From: Hydrogenophaga taeniospiralis
GTDB lineage: Bacteria > Pseudomonadota > Gammaproteobacteria > Burkholderiales > Burkholderiaceae_C
DNA: 64,000 nucleotides
Direction: 5' to 3'
Assembly: GCF_020510445.1 (NCBI RefSeq)
Contig: NZ_JAHBAG010000001.1
Location: 1 to 64,000, forward strand
The notes beneath the pieces are model-generated. The model was not told the DNA's origin and did not search any database. It saw nothing but the letters and a program-made list of their open reading frames with translations. Below are positions 44,921-54,484 of the stretch, one piece after another; within the stretch, counting starts at the first letter, position 1; each line of letters starts with the position of its first letter. The position numbers and the translations under genes were made by a program.

Positions 44921-45571
44921 TTGCAGATCACCCGCATCCTGGCCGTGCGCCACGGTGAAACCGCCTGGAACCGCGACACCCGCATCCAGGGCCACACCGA
45001 CATCGACCTCAACCCACATGGCCGCTGGCAGGCCCAGCGGCTGGCGCGCGCACTGGCCGACGAAACGATCCACGCCATCTACGCCAGCGACCTGAGCCGC
45101 GCCCGGGAAACGGCGCAGGCCGTGGCGAGCCGGCACGGCAAGCCGGTGCACACCCACACCGGCCTGCGCGAGCGCCACTTTGGCAGCTTCGAAGGCCGCA
45201 CCTGGGCCGAGCTCGAAGCCCACCACCCCGCGGAAAGCCTGGCCTGGCGCAAGCGTGTGCCCGACTTCGCCCCCCCGGGTGGCGAGTCGCTGCGGCAGCT
45301 GCAGGCGCGCGTGGTGCACACGGTGGTCGAACTGGCCGCGCGCCACCCCGGCGAACAGGTGCTGATGGTGGCGCACGGCGGCGTGCTCGATATCCTCTAC
45401 CGCGCCGCCACCCGGCTCGAACTGCAGGCGCCACGCAGCTGGGAACTGACCAACACCGCCATCAACCGCCTGCTGTGGTCGCCCGAGGGCCTGACCCTGG
45501 TGGGCTGGGCCGACACCACCCACCTGCAGGCCGCCGAGGGCAACGACGCGCTGGACGAACGCCACGCCTGA
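44921..45571 (+). CDS. Histidine phosphatase family protein (phosphoglycerate-mutase-like)
   Basis: 216 residues using TTG at 44921, which places RILAVRHGETAWNRD at the N-terminus as in the family. An upstream ATG (44819) would add 34 residues without family likeness. RHGE (residues 10-13) and the late MVAHGGVLDIL supply the two catalytic histidines, with ERHFGSFEG in between. Such enzymes remove phosphate from small metabolites or proteins; the substrate is unknown. It is followed after 9 nt by the D-threonine-aldolase-like gene, so they share a transcript. Confidence 0.85.
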   Translation: MQITRILAVRHGETAWNRDTRIQGHTDIDLNPHGRWQAQRLARALADETIHAIYASDLSRARETAQAVASRHGKPVHTHTGLRERHFGSFEGRTWAELEAHHPAESLAWRKRVPDFAPPGGESLRQLQARVVHTVVELAARHPGEQVLMVAHGGVLDILYRAATRLELQAPRSWELTNTAINRLLWSPEGLTLVGWADTTHLQAAEGNDALDERHA

Positions 45572-45580
45572 CGGAGCCGC

Positions 45581-46750
45581 ATGACCAAGACCTTTGCATC
45601 CCTCCGATGGCAGCGTGCGCTGGACTGGGTCGGCCACAGCGTCGAGGCCATCGACACCCCGGCGCTGGTGATCGACCTTGACGCCATGGACCGCAACCTG
45701 GCGCGCATGGCCGCCTTCGCCGCCGAACGCGGCCTGCGGCTGCGCCCCCACGCCAAGCTGCACAAGAGCGCCGAGCTGGCGCGGCTGCAGATGGCGCACG
45801 GCGCCGTGGGCGTGTGCGTGCAGAAGACCGACGAAGCGCTGGCCCTCGCCCAAGGCGGTGTGGGCGACATCTTCATCAGCAACGAAGTGATCGCGCCGGC
45901 CAAGCTGGCTCGGCTGGCGCAGGCGGTGCGCGAGCTGCCCACGCGGTTCGCCATCGCGGTGGACAGCGCCCTGGGCATCGCGCGGCTGGCCACTGCGCTG
46001 GCCCACGCCGGCGTGGAGCGCCCCCAGGCCATCGACGTGTTCATCGAAATCGACGTCGGCCAGGGTCGCTGCGGCCTGCCACCGGGCGAAGCGGCGCTGG
46101 CGCTGGCGCGCCAGATCGCCGACCACCCCGCGCTGCGCTTCGCGGGCCTTCAGGCCTACCACGGCCGGGCGCAGCACCTGCGCACGCTGGCCGAACGCCA
46201 GCGCGCGATCGAAGGCGCCACCCAGGCCGTGGCCACCACCCGCGACGCGCTGGCCTCGGCCGGCATCGCCGTGCCGCTGGTCACCGGCGCGGGCACCGGC
46301 AGCTTCGCGCTGGAGGCCGCCAGCGGCGTCTGGGACGAGCTGCAGACCGGCTCCTACCTGTTCATGGACGCCGACTACGCCGCCAATCAACCGCACCCCG
46401 AGGCACCGGTCTTCGAACACGCCCTGTTCGTCAAGACCCAGGTCATGAGCCGCAGTGCGCACCACGCCGTGTGCGACGCCGGCCACAAGAGCCACGCCAT
46501 CGACAGCGGCCTGCCCCAGGTGAGCTTCCCCGGCGGGCTGCTGTACGCCAACGGCGGCGACGAACACGGCCTGCTGCGTGCCGAGGGCGACACACCGCTG
46601 CCCGGGCTGGGCGAGACGGTCTGGCTGATCCCCGGCCACTGCGACCCCACGGTCAACCTGCACGACGCCATGGTGGGCGTGCGCGGCGGCCTGGCGGCCG
46701 GGCGGGTGGAGCGCATCGTGCGCGTCGACGCACGGGGCGCCGCGGGGTAA
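45581..46750 (+). CDS. DSD1-type PLP enzyme (D-threonine aldolase / D-serine dehydratase-like)
   Basis: 389 residues. The alanine-racemase-like barrel starts TPALVIDLDAMDRNLARM and carries the PLP lysine Lys59 in RPHAKLHKS. The C-terminal metal site is Gly-Asp-Glu-His-Gly and GHCDPTVN (His353, Asp355), as in D-threonine aldolase and D-serine dehydratase. It should cleave or dehydrate D-beta-hydroxy amino acids using PLP and a divalent metal. It sits in tandem with the phosphatase gene. Which D-amino acid is used cannot be told by eye. Confidence 0.87.
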   Translation: MTKTFASLRWQRALDWVGHSVEAIDTPALVIDLDAMDRNLARMAAFAAERGLRLRPHAKLHKSAELARLQMAHGAVGVCVQKTDEALALAQGGVGDIFISNEVIAPAKLARLAQAVRELPTRFAIAVDSALGIARLATALAHAGVERPQAIDVFIEIDVGQGRCGLPPGEAALALARQIADHPALRFAGLQAYHGRAQHLRTLAERQRAIEGATQAVATTRDALASAGIAVPLVTGAGTGSFALEAASGVWDELQTGSYLFMDADYAANQPHPEAPVFEHALFVKTQVMSRSAHHAVCDAGHKSHAIDSGLPQVSFPGGLLYANGGDEHGLLRAEGDTPLPGLGETVWLIPGHCDPTVNLHDAMVGVRGGLAAGRVERIVRVDARGAAG

Positions 46751-46752
46751 AG

Positions 46753-46808
46753 AAACGCGGAACAGGCCCCTCGCGGCGCGCGCCTCCGCAAGGGCCCGTT
46801 CAGCGTTT
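46753..46808. terminator. Long imperfect hairpin between convergent genes, probable bidirectional terminator
   Basis: Arms AAACGC/GCGTTT, GAAC/GTTC, GGCCC/GGGCC and GCGG/CCGC pair in register across 56 nt between the stop codons of the D-threonine-aldolase-like gene and the SPOR gene. The T-rich ends help termination in both directions. Confidence 0.6.
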
Positions 46809-46813
46809 GCGCG

Positions 46814-47899
46814 CTACGGCAGCGGAAAGACCCGCGCCTCCAGCCCCAGCGCGCGGATGCGCTCGGCGGCGGCTTCGGCCTGTGGCCCGGTGGTGAACGG
46901 GCCGGCGCGCACCCGGACGCGCGGGCCCTTGGCCATCGCCACCGTCTGCGTGAACGCGGGCAGGCCCGCCTCGATCAACCGGTCGTGGGCTTTCCGGGCG
47001 TTGGCGGGGTCGGCGAACAGACCCACGTTGATGGCAAAGCCAGCGGAAGACGGCGCGGCGGGCTGGGCTTCGGCAGCGGCAGCGGCAGCGATGGAGGTGG
47101 AGGTGGAGGCCAGGACGGGTGGCGGCGTCGGCGCCACCTGGGGCACGCGCCGCGCGGCGGGCGCTGGCGGTTCAAGCGGGGCTTCCATTTCCGGCCCCGC
47201 CACGGCCGCTGGCACAGGCTGGATCTTGGGCGCGGACGTGGAAACAGGCGCTGGCGCCAACGCCGGCCCGGGCACAGCGGCGGGCACGGCCGCCGTTGCC
47301 ACCGGCGCCACAGGCGGGGGCGCTGGCGACGGCGTGTTGACCGACCCCACAGCCGGCACTACCGACCAGGCCACATAACCCCCCACCAGCGCCACCACCA
47401 GCACGCCATTGATCGCCACCAGCCCCCACAGCCGGCGCCGCGTGCTGGCCTGCCGCTCCAGCGCGGCACAGGCTTCGCGCACGGTGCGGGCCTCGCGCAC
47501 GGCGCGCGTGATGCGGCGTCGGGTCTCGGCGTGCAGCCAGGCACTGCCATAGGCGCCCGGCATGGCGATGCTCAACACCAGCAGGGCGCCCAGCACGCCC
47601 CACTCCACCGCGGCGGGCCACTGCAGCCAACGCCGGCCCACGCCCAGGACCAGCAGCGACAGCCCTTCCGCGCAGGCCACGTACCCCAGCGCGGCGATCC
47701 AGAGCTGGCGGAACACCAGCCAGTTCAGCGTGAGAAAACCCGCGGCCCAGTTCCACGCCGGGCCGGCCCGCCCCGCCTCGTTGAAACGCGCGAACAGCGC
47801 GAGGTAGTGCGCCGTGTTCACCGGCCCGATGGCGGCGCGGTACAGCGCGGTCGTGGCGCTCTCCGGGGCGTTCGCGGCGGGCGGCGGGGTGGCGGGCAT
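46814..47899 (-). CDS. SPOR-domain membrane protein with DUF2628-like N-terminus
   Basis: 361 residues from the ATG at 47899. The N-terminal half has three to four hydrophobic segments, with NWAAGFLTLNWLVFRQLWIAA resembling DUF2628. A fourth TM near 165-185 leads to a long Pro/Ala-rich periplasmic linker (about 190-285). The C-terminal 72 residues form a SPOR fold (INVGLFADPANARKAHDRL). SPOR domains bind denuded septal peptidoglycan, so a role at the division site is likely. It is divergent from the hydroxylase-fusion gene. Confidence 0.8.
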   Translation of the reverse strand: MPATPPPAANAPESATTALYRAAIGPVNTAHYLALFARFNEAGRAGPAWNWAAGFLTLNWLVFRQLWIAALGYVACAEGLSLLVLGVGRRWLQWPAAVEWGVLGALLVLSIAMPGAYGSAWLHAETRRRITRAVREARTVREACAALERQASTRRRLWGLVAINGVLVVALVGGYVAWSVVPAVGSVNTPSPAPPPVAPVATAAVPAAVPGPALAPAPVSTSAPKIQPVPAAVAGPEMEAPLEPPAPAARRVPQVAPTPPPVLASTSTSIAAAAAAEAQPAAPSSAGFAINVGLFADPANARKAHDRLIEAGLPAFTQTVAMAKGPRVRVRAGPFTTGPQAEAAAERIRALGLEARVFPLP

Positions 47900-48003
47900 G
47901 CCGGATTCTGGCACGGTAACTGCGGGTTGATGCCAGCGCCACGCGGTGGCGAAACTCGCCACAATGCCCGCATGCCCCGACCCCACCACCGCGCCTTTTC
48001 CCC

Positions 48004-49737
48004 ATGAGTCCCAGCCAGATCATCGTGCTGGCCACGCCGGTTTTCCTCGCGCTCATCGCCATCGAATTCGTGATCGGCCTGCGCCGCGGCCGCAACACCT
48101 ACCGGCTCGACGACGCCATCAACAGCGTCTCGCTGGGCATGCTGAGCCAGGCCAGCGCGGTGTTCACGCCGCTGCTCAGGATCGGCGTCTACACCGCCGT
48201 GTACAGCAGCCTGGCGCTGGTGCCCGACGCCGGTTTCTGGACCACGCTGCCCGGCTGGCTGCTGGCCCTGCTGTTCTACGACTTCCTCTATTACTGGAAC
48301 CACCGCCTGGGCCACACCGTGGGCATCTTCTGGGCCACGCACGTGGTGCACCACCAGAGCCAGGACTACAACCTCTCCACCGCCCTGCGCCAGCCCAGCA
48401 GCTACCCGCTGCTGGGCTGGGTGTTCTACCTGCCGATGGCGCTGGCCGGCGTGCCGCCACTGGTGTTCGTGGTGGTGGGGCTGGTCGATCTGCTCTACCA
48501 GTTCTGGATCCACACCGAACACGTGGGGCGCCTGGGCTGGTTCGACCGCGTGTTCGCCTCGCCCTCCAACCACCGCGTGCACCACGCCGTGAACGAGCGC
48601 TACCTGGACAAGAACTACGGCGGCATCCTGATCCTGTGGGACCGGTTGTTCGGCAGTTTTCAGGCAGAAGACCCGCGCGAACCCTGCGTCTACGGCACGC
48701 GCAGCCCGCTGGCCAGTTGGGACCCGCTGTGGGCCAACGCCGAGGTCTACTGGGCGCTGGGCCAGGATGCCTGGCGCACGCGCCGCTGGGCCGACAAGCT
48801 GCGCCTCTGGTTCAAACCACCGGGCTGGCGGCCGGCCGACGTGGCGGCGCACCACCCCAAGCCGGCGTTCGACATCACCGCCGTGACCCCCTACGCACCC
48901 CCCGTTGCCCGCCCGGTGGCGGTCTTCGCGGCCCTGCAGTTCGTGGCCTTGCTGGCTGGTGTGGCGGCGTTTCTCTGGCAGGCCGACACCGCCCCGCTGG
49001 CGCACAACATTGCCGGGTTCGCCGCGCTGCTGGCCGGGCTGTGGGCCGTGGGCGCACTGCTGCAAGGCCGCATCACCATGGGCGAGGTGCTGCTGATCGA
49101 ATGCGCCGCCTTGTCCATGGCCAGCGCCACCATCGGCTGGCCCACGGTGCACCTGGTCTTCAAGCCCCTGAGCATGCTGGTGGCGCTGGGCCTGGTGCTG
49201 CGGGCCATGCGCGCGCCCTCAGCCCGCCTGCGGGGCGCCCCCTGGCTGCTGGCCGCGCTCGCCGCTTCGCTGGCGGGCGATGTGTTCCTGATGCTCGACG
49301 GCCTGTTCATTCCCGGGCTGGCGGCCTTCCTGCTCGCCCACATCGCCTACACCGTGCTGTTCCGCCAGGGTGTGCCCTGGCTGGCGAACCGCCAGGCGCT
49401 GGGCGCGGTGGCCGCCGTGGGGCTGGGCATGTATGCCGTGCTGTGGTTCGGCGGCCTGCCCACCGGGCTGCGCGGGCCCGTGGCGGCCTATGTGCTGGCC
49501 ATCGGCCTGATGGCCGCGCAGGCCATGGGCCGCGCCAGTGTGCTGCGCGACGGCCCGTCGGTGATGGTGGCGGTGGGCGCCGCGTGTTTCATGGCGAGCG
49601 ACGCGCTGCTGGCCCTCAACCGCTTCGTGAGCCCGCTGCCGATGTCGGCCTTCTGGGTGCTGGGCAGCTACTACGCCGCGCAGTGCCTGATGGTGATGGG
49701 CGTGCTGCGCGGCAGCGCCCCAGGGCTCACTCGCTGA
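48004..49737 (+). CDS. Fusion of fatty-acid-hydroxylase (sterol-desaturase family) and YhhN lysoplasmalogenase-like domains
   Basis: 577 residues. Domain 1 (about 1-230) is a membrane di-iron hydroxylase with His boxes HRLGH (100-104), HVVHH (113-117), HTEH (170-173) and HRVHH (190-194). This family includes alkylglycerol monooxygenase and sterol or fatty-acid hydroxylases. Domain 2 (about 370-571) is a YhhN/TMEM86-type lysoplasmalogenase, with FKPLSML and the conserved Asp426 in AGDVFLML plus a later ASDALLAL. Both domains act on ether or alkenyl lipids in known relatives, so a two-step ether-lipid function is an attractive inference. The 3-prime end overlaps ruvB by 11 bp. Confidence 0.85.
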   Translation: MSPSQIIVLATPVFLALIAIEFVIGLRRGRNTYRLDDAINSVSLGMLSQASAVFTPLLRIGVYTAVYSSLALVPDAGFWTTLPGWLLALLFYDFLYYWNHRLGHTVGIFWATHVVHHQSQDYNLSTALRQPSSYPLLGWVFYLPMALAGVPPLVFVVVGLVDLLYQFWIHTEHVGRLGWFDRVFASPSNHRVHHAVNERYLDKNYGGILILWDRLFGSFQAEDPREPCVYGTRSPLASWDPLWANAEVYWALGQDAWRTRRWADKLRLWFKPPGWRPADVAAHHPKPAFDITAVTPYAPPVARPVAVFAALQFVALLAGVAAFLWQADTAPLAHNIAGFAALLAGLWAVGALLQGRITMGEVLLIECAALSMASATIGWPTVHLVFKPLSMLVALGLVLRAMRAPSARLRGAPWLLAALAASLAGDVFLMLDGLFIPGLAAFLLAHIAYTVLFRQGVPWLANRQALGAVAAVGLGMYAVLWFGGLPTGLRGPVAAYVLAIGLMAAQAMGRASVLRDGPSVMVAVGAACFMASDALLALNRFVSPLPMSAFWVLGSYYAAQCLMVMGVLRGSAPGLTR

Positions 49738-50779
49738 ACAGCGCGCCCTCGTTCGCTGGTGGCGCCACCCCCAGGTGGCGGTAGGCCGCCAGCGTGGCGA
49801 TGCGCCCGCGCGGCGTGCGCTGCAGAAACCCCTGCTGGATCAGGTAAGGCTCGATCACGTCCTCGATGGTGTCGCGCTCTTCGCCGATGCTGGCCGCGAT
49901 GTTGTCCAGCCCCACCGGCCCGCCGTCGAAGCGGTGGATCACGGCTTCGAGCAGCTTGCGGTCCATCAGGTCGAAGCCCTGCGGGTCCACGTCGAGCATG
50001 GCCAGCGCGCGGTTGGCGATGTCCAGCGTGATGGTGCCGCGGCCCTTCACGTCGGCGAAGTCGCGCACGCGGCGCAGCAGCCGGTTCGCGATGCGCGGCG
50101 TGCCGCGTGAGCGGCGCGCGATCTCGAAACCGCCCTCTTCGTCCATGGGCGCGTTCAGCAGGCCCGCGCTGCGCTTGACGATGCGCGCCAGCTCTTCGGC
50201 GGTGTAGAACTCCAGCCGCGCGACGATGCCGAAGCGGTCGCGCAGGGGGTTGGTCAACATGCCCGCGCGCGTGGTCGCGCCGACCAAAGTAAAGGGCTGC
50301 AGGTCCAGTTTGATGCTGCGCGCCGCCGGGCCTTCGCCGATCATGATGTCGATCTGGTAGTCCTCCAGCGCGGGGTACAGGATTTCCTCGACGACCGGGC
50401 TGAGCCGGTGGATTTCGTCGATGAACAGCACGTCGTTGGCTTCCAGATTGGTCAGCAGCGCGGCCAGATCGCGCGGTTTTTCCAGCACCGGGCCGCTGGT
50501 CTGGCGCAGGTTCACGCCCAGCTCCTGCGCAATGATGTGCGAGAGCGTGGTCTTGCCCAGGCCCGGCGGGCCGAACAGCAAGACGTGGTCCAGCGCCTCG
50601 CTGCGCTTCTTGGCCGCGCCGATGAAGATTTCGAGCTGTTCGCGCACCTTCACCTGGCCCACGTATTCGTCGAGCAGCTTGGGGCGCAGCGCGCGCTCGA
50701 TCGCTTCCTCTTTGGGCGACGCGGGCGCGGCGGACACCACGCGGGGCGCGGGGGCGAAATCGTCGGTCTGGATGCTCAT
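49727..50779 (-). CDS. ruvB: Holliday junction branch migration ATPase RuvB
   Basis: 350 residues. Walker A GPPGLGKT at 70-77, Walker B FIDEIH near 121-124, sensor and arginine-finger regions [16 protein letters not shown], and a winged-helix end [14 protein letters not shown]. RuvB rings drive RuvA-bound junctions with ATP. It lies 7 nt after ruvA, as in many proteobacteria. Its 3-prime end overlaps the convergent fusion gene by 11 bp. Confidence 0.97.
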   Translation of the reverse strand: MSIQTDDFAPAPRVVSAAPASPKEEAIERALRPKLLDEYVGQVKVREQLEIFIGAAKKRSEALDHVLLFGPPGLGKTTLSHIIAQELGVNLRQTSGPVLEKPRDLAALLTNLEANDVLFIDEIHRLSPVVEEILYPALEDYQIDIMIGEGPAARSIKLDLQPFTLVGATTRAGMLTNPLRDRFGIVARLEFYTAEELARIVKRSAGLLNAPMDEEGGFEIARRSRGTPRIANRLLRRVRDFADVKGRGTITLDIANRALAMLDVDPQGFDLMDRKLLEAVIHRFDGGPVGLDNIAASIGEERDTIEDVIEPYLIQQGFLQRTPRGRIATLAAYRHLGVAPPANEGALFSE

Positions 50780-50786
50780 GGGGTGC

Positions 50787-51365
50787 TCACTTCGCCAGCG
50801 CTTTCAGCGCCAGTTTGATGCCGTCGCTCACGCCCACATCGGCCGGCAGGGCCTTGAGGGCGGCGGCGGCGTCTTTTTCGCTGTAACCCAGCGCCATCAG
50901 GGCCTGCTGGATGTCGCTCTGCACGTCGCTTTGCACCGGGCCCCCGCTGGCCAGGTTCAGGTCGGCGCCGAGCTTGCCTTTGAGTTCGAGCAGCAGGCGT
51001 TCGGCGGTCTTCTTGCCGATACCGGGCACCTTGACGATGCGTCCGCTGTCCTGCGCGCTGATGGCCTGGGACAGATCGGCCACGCTCATGCCCGACAACA
51101 CCGACAGCGCCGTGCGCGGCCCCACGCCGCTGATCTTGATGAGCTGGCGGAAGGCCTCGCGTTCGGGCGCGCTGCCAAAGCCGTACAAGATCTGCGCATC
51201 CTCGCGCACCACGAAGTGCGTCAGCAGCGACACTTTTTCGCCCGCGCCCGGCAGGTTGTAGAAAGTGCTCATGGGCACGTCCACCTCGTAGCCCACGCCG
51301 TGGCAGTCGATCAGGATCTGCGGCGGATTCTTTTCCAGCAGGGTGCCGGTCAACTTGCCTATCAT
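50787..51365 (-). CDS. ruvA: Holliday junction DNA helicase RuvA
   Basis: 192 residues from the ATG at 51365, chosen because [12 protein letters not shown] is the universal RuvA start; longer readings add unrelated residues. The three RuvA domains are visible: an OB fold, two helix-hairpin-helix motifs ([15 protein letters not shown] and [19 protein letters not shown]) and the flexible domain [19 protein letters not shown]. RuvC is not nearby. Confidence 0.97.
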   Translation of the reverse strand: MIGKLTGTLLEKNPPQILIDCHGVGYEVDVPMSTFYNLPGAGEKVSLLTHFVVREDAQILYGFGSAPEREAFRQLIKISGVGPRTALSVLSGMSVADLSQAISAQDSGRIVKVPGIGKKTAERLLLELKGKLGADLNLASGGPVQSDVQSDIQQALMALGYSEKDAAAALKALPADVGVSDGIKLALKALAK

Positions 51366-51454
51366 TGGGAACTTTCCTTTGTAAGTCGTTCGCCAGGCCG
51401 CCCCGGGAACGACCGCACCCCCTCGGGGGGCTATCAACTTCACGGATTATCGGT

Positions 51455-52432
51455 TTGATTCTCAGACACACCTTCTCCCCGCCCGACAACCTGCGCATGG
51501 GCCATTTGTGCGGACCGATGGACAGCCACATTCGCAGCATCGAGGCGGCGCTGCAGGTCAAGGTGGCGCACCGCTTCGAGCAGTTCCGCGTCGAGGGCCC
51601 CAAGGCCAAGGCCAGCCAGGCGATGGAGACACTGCAGGCGCTGTACGAGATGGCGAAGAAGCCGATCCCCGCCGAAACGGTGCAACTCATGCTCAGCGGC
51701 GACACCGCGCTACCGGCCACGGGCGACGACGCCCTGGCGATGCAGACGCGCCGTGGCGAGGTGCGCGGGCGCACGCCGGCCCAGGCGCGCTACCTGGAAA
51801 ACATGGCCACGCACGACATCACCTTCGGCATCGGCCCAGCCGGCACCGGCAAGACCTACCTGGCCGTGGCCTGCGCGGTGGACGCGCTGGAGCGCAGCGC
51901 CGTGCAGCGCATCGTGCTCACGCGCCCGGCGGTGGAGGCCGGCGAAAAACTCGGTTTCCTGCCCGGCGACCTGGGCCAGAAGGTGGACCCGTACCTGCGC
52001 CCGCTGTACGACGCGCTGCACGACCTGATGGGTTTCGACAAGGTGCAGAAGGCCTTCGAGCGCCAGCAGATCGAGATCGCGCCGCTGGCCTTCATGCGCG
52101 GGCGCACGCTCAACCACGCCTTCGTGATCCTGGACGAAGCGCAGAACACCACGGTCGAGCAGATGAAGATGTTCCTCACCCGCATCGGTTTCGGCAGCAA
52201 GGCGGTGGTGACGGGCGACGTGAGCCAGATCGACCTGCCGCGCACCGAACTCAGCGGCCTGATCGACGCCGAGCGCGTGTTGAAACGCGTGCAGGGCATC
52301 GCCATCACGCGCCTGAGCAGCGCCGACGTGGTGCGCCACCCGCTGGTGGCTCGCATCGTGGACGCCTACGAAGCGCGCCACCCCAGCACCGACGTGGCCC
52401 CCGCCAAACGCGCGCGCCGCACGGCCGCCTGA
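51455..52432 (+). CDS. ybeZ: PhoH-like ATPase (YbeZ)
   Basis: 325 residues from a TTG at 51455, favoured because [13 protein letters not shown] matches the conserved PhoH start. The ATG at 51497 is a shorter alternative and the ribosome site is weak for both. Walker A GPAGTGKT at 127-134 and Walker B DEAQNT at 227-232. YbeZ works with YbeY in rRNA processing and maturation, and the ybeY gene follows 14 bp later. Confidence 0.92.
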   Translation: MILRHTFSPPDNLRMGHLCGPMDSHIRSIEAALQVKVAHRFEQFRVEGPKAKASQAMETLQALYEMAKKPIPAETVQLMLSGDTALPATGDDALAMQTRRGEVRGRTPAQARYLENMATHDITFGIGPAGTGKTYLAVACAVDALERSAVQRIVLTRPAVEAGEKLGFLPGDLGQKVDPYLRPLYDALHDLMGFDKVQKAFERQQIEIAPLAFMRGRTLNHAFVILDEAQNTTVEQMKMFLTRIGFGSKAVVTGDVSQIDLPRTELSGLIDAERVLKRVQGIAITRLSSADVVRHPLVARIVDAYEARHPSTDVAPAKRARRTAA

Positions 52433-52446
52433 ACCCCTTTCCCGCC

Positions 52447-52908
52447 ATGGCCCTGCCCTCCCTGAGCCTCTCCCTGCAATTCGGCGCGCTGCAAGACGCC
52501 GCCCCCCACCGCGCCGCGCTGCCCCGCCACAAGGTGATGCGCTGGATCCGCCACGCGCTCGACACCGACGCCGAGATCACGGTGCGCATCGTCGACGCCG
52601 AAGAAGGCCAGGCGCTCAACCGCGACTACCGGCACAAGGACTACGCCACCAACGTGCTCACCTTCGACTACGCCACCGAACCGGTGGTGATGGCCGACCT
52701 GGTGCTGTGCGCACCGGTGGTCGCGCGCGAGGCCGCCGACCTGGGCAAACCATTGGCCGAGCACTACGCGCACCTGCTGGTGCACGGCGCGTTGCACGCC
52801 CAGGGCTGGGACCACGAAACCGGCGAAGAGGACGCGCAGGCGATGGAAGCGCGCGAGACCCAGATCCTGGCCGGGCTCGGCGAGCCGGACCCGTACCGGC
52901 GCGACTGA
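52447..52908 (+). CDS. ybeY: Endoribonuclease YbeY (16S rRNA maturation)
   Basis: 153 residues. The zinc triad is complete in [11 protein letters not shown] (His113, His117, His123), and the NVLTF motif precedes it by about 40 residues. YbeY is a metallo-endoribonuclease for 16S 3-prime-end maturation and ribosome quality control. It is co-transcribed with ybeZ. Structured repeat copy 3 follows the stop. Confidence 0.95.
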   Translation: MALPSLSLSLQFGALQDAAPHRAALPRHKVMRWIRHALDTDAEITVRIVDAEEGQALNRDYRHKDYATNVLTFDYATEPVVMADLVLCAPVVAREAADLGKPLAEHYAHLLVHGALHAQGWDHETGEEDAQAMEARETQILAGLGEPDPYRRD

Positions 52909-52949
52909 ACCGGCAGCGCCGGGCCGCCCCCAGAGCAAGTTGAGCCACC

Positions 52950-53031
52950 AAGAGACACCGCGGAACCGGCTTTGCCGGGCCGCAGGTGTCGCCCCCTTGA
53001 GGGGGTCGCGCGAAGCGCGGCAGGGGTGTTT
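52950..53031 (-). repeat. Structured intergenic repeat, copy 3
   Basis: Between convergent ybeY and the chorismatase-like gene. Outer stem GACACCGCGG / CCGCaGGTGTC with inner CCGGC-TTT-GCCGG, then CCCCCT-TG-AGGGGG, then CGCGC-GAA-GCGCG. It ends 3 nt before the stop of the minus-strand gene, as the other copies do within 1-6 nt. Confidence 0.88.
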
Positions 53032-53034
53032 CAC

Positions 53035-54018
53035 CTACACAGGCTGCGCGCCCATCGCCTCGACTTCCATCAACAGCTCGCTCCGGCAGATGTCGGCCCG
53101 CAGGCACACCAGGGGCGCCGCGCCGATGCGCTGCTCCAGCACGGCCTGCACCACGGCCTGGTCCGCCGCGTGGCGGATGTACACCCGGTAGCTCAACGCA
53201 GGCAGGGTGAAAGCGCCGCCGCGCGCATGGCGGTTGGCCTCGGCGACCACGGCGGCGATGTTGTCCATCGCCTCCAGGCTCTGCGCCCGCACGTCGCCGA
53301 GGTGCACGCTGCGGTGGCCGACGATGCTGGCCGTGCCCGAGATGAACAGCAGCTCCTGCCCCGGCGGGTAGGCCAGCGCGGCGCGCGAAAACGTGGGGCT
53401 GCGCGGCCCGTAGTCGGCCGGGTAGTGGTAGGCGCTGACCTGGCGCGGGTTCTCGACCGGCACCACGGGCGTGGCGCCCGCCAGGAAGGCGATCGACAAG
53501 GGCCCGCCGGCCAGGCCGAGGGCGCAGGCGGCCGGCACCTGGCCCTCCACGCCGCGGGCGCTCTGCACGAACGCCTCGCCGCGCCCCAGGTTGAACAGCC
53601 GGTAGCGTTCGAGCTCGCCAGCCTGGCCGGTGATGTCGGCCATGTAGTTCCAGACCCGCCACAGATGCGGCAAGCCCTGTGCGTCGAGCAGGCGAAACAG
53701 GCTGGCATAGGCCTGCTCGCTGAGGGCTTGCAGGGCGTCCGGATCGGCCGGCGGTTCGTCGAGGTCGATCTGGCCGAACAGCACGTCGCCGCTGCGCCGC
53801 CAGTGGATGCCTTCGGTGTGGCCCTGCAGCGTGGGCGCATCCGCCACCCAGGTTTCGTGCAGCGCGCCCGGCCCGGCGCCCAGCAGCGGCGCCTCCAGGC
53901 GCTGCACCGGCCAGCCTGGCCGGCTGGCGGGCAAGGGCCGGCCCAGCAGGCTGGCGCCCAACACGCGGGCGCCGTCGCCGGTGAACGGGGAATCGGTGGA
54001 AATCAACTCAAGCGTCAT
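53035..54018 (-). CDS. Chorismatase-family protein (FkbO/Hyg5/XanB2-like)
   Basis: 327 residues. The family pattern is visible: HLWRVWNYMADIT, ERYRLFNLGRGEAF, VSAYHYPADYGPRSPTFSRA, and LLFISGTASIVGHRSVHLGDV with the catalytic-region Glu, Arg and His. Members split chorismate to hydroxybenzoates or dihydroxycyclohexadiene carboxylates. In relatives such as XanB2 the product feeds ubiquinone or pigment. It is 4 nt from dtd, in an operon with dtd and a CDF transporter. Which of the FkbO, Hyg5 or XanB2 reactions applies is not decided. Confidence 0.75.
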   Translation of the reverse strand: MTLELISTDSPFTGDGARVLGASLLGRPLPASRPGWPVQRLEAPLLGAGPGALHETWVADAPTLQGHTEGIHWRRSGDVLFGQIDLDEPPADPDALQALSEQAYASLFRLLDAQGLPHLWRVWNYMADITGQAGELERYRLFNLGRGEAFVQSARGVEGQVPAACALGLAGGPLSIAFLAGATPVVPVENPRQVSAYHYPADYGPRSPTFSRAALAYPPGQELLFISGTASIVGHRSVHLGDVRAQSLEAMDNIAAVVAEANRHARGGAFTLPALSYRVYIRHAADQAVVQAVLEQRIGAAPLVCLRADICRSELLMEVEAMGAQPV

Positions 54019-54022
54019 GGGT

Positions 54023-54484
54023 TCACAGCGGGGAAGAAGTAGGTGGCGTCATGCGCAGCGGGATCGTCACCGGGCCATCGTTGACGAGGTGCACCCGCAT
54101 GTCGGCGCCGAAGCGGCCGGTCTGCACAACGGGATGCGCCGCGCGGGCTCTCTGAACGAAGTCGTCGTAGAGCGCCTCACCCAGCGCCGGCGGCGCCGCG
54201 TTGCTGAAGCCGGGCCGGTTGCCGCCCGTCGTGTCGGCCGCCAGCGTGAACTGGCTGACGATGAGCAGGGCACCGCCCACGTCCTGCACGCTGCGGTTCA
54301 TCTTGCCCTGCTCGTCGGAAAAAATGCGCAGCTTCAGGATCTTGGCCAGCAGCTTATCGCCCACGGCCCCGGTGTCACCGGGTTCGGCGCAGACCAGCAC
54401 CAGCAGGCCCGGGCCGATCTCGCCCACCGTCTCGCCCGCGATCACCACGCGGGCCTCGCTCACGCGCTGCAGCAAAGCGATCAA
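54023..54484 (-). CDS. dtd: D-aminoacyl-tRNA deacylase
   Basis: 153 residues. The cross-subunit signature motifs SQFTL (77-81) and NDGPVT (135-140) are present. Dtd hydrolyses D-aminoacyl-tRNAs, protecting translation. The start overlaps the CDF transporter stop by 4 bp (ATGA). The neighbour tyrS is consistent, because tyrosyl-tRNA synthetase readily misloads D-Tyr. Confidence 0.95.
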   Translation of the reverse strand: MIALLQRVSEARVVIAGETVGEIGPGLLVLVCAEPGDTGAVGDKLLAKILKLRIFSDEQGKMNRSVQDVGGALLIVSQFTLAADTTGGNRPGFSNAAPPALGEALYDDFVQRARAAHPVVQTGRFGADMRVHLVNDGPVTIPLRMTPPTSSPL

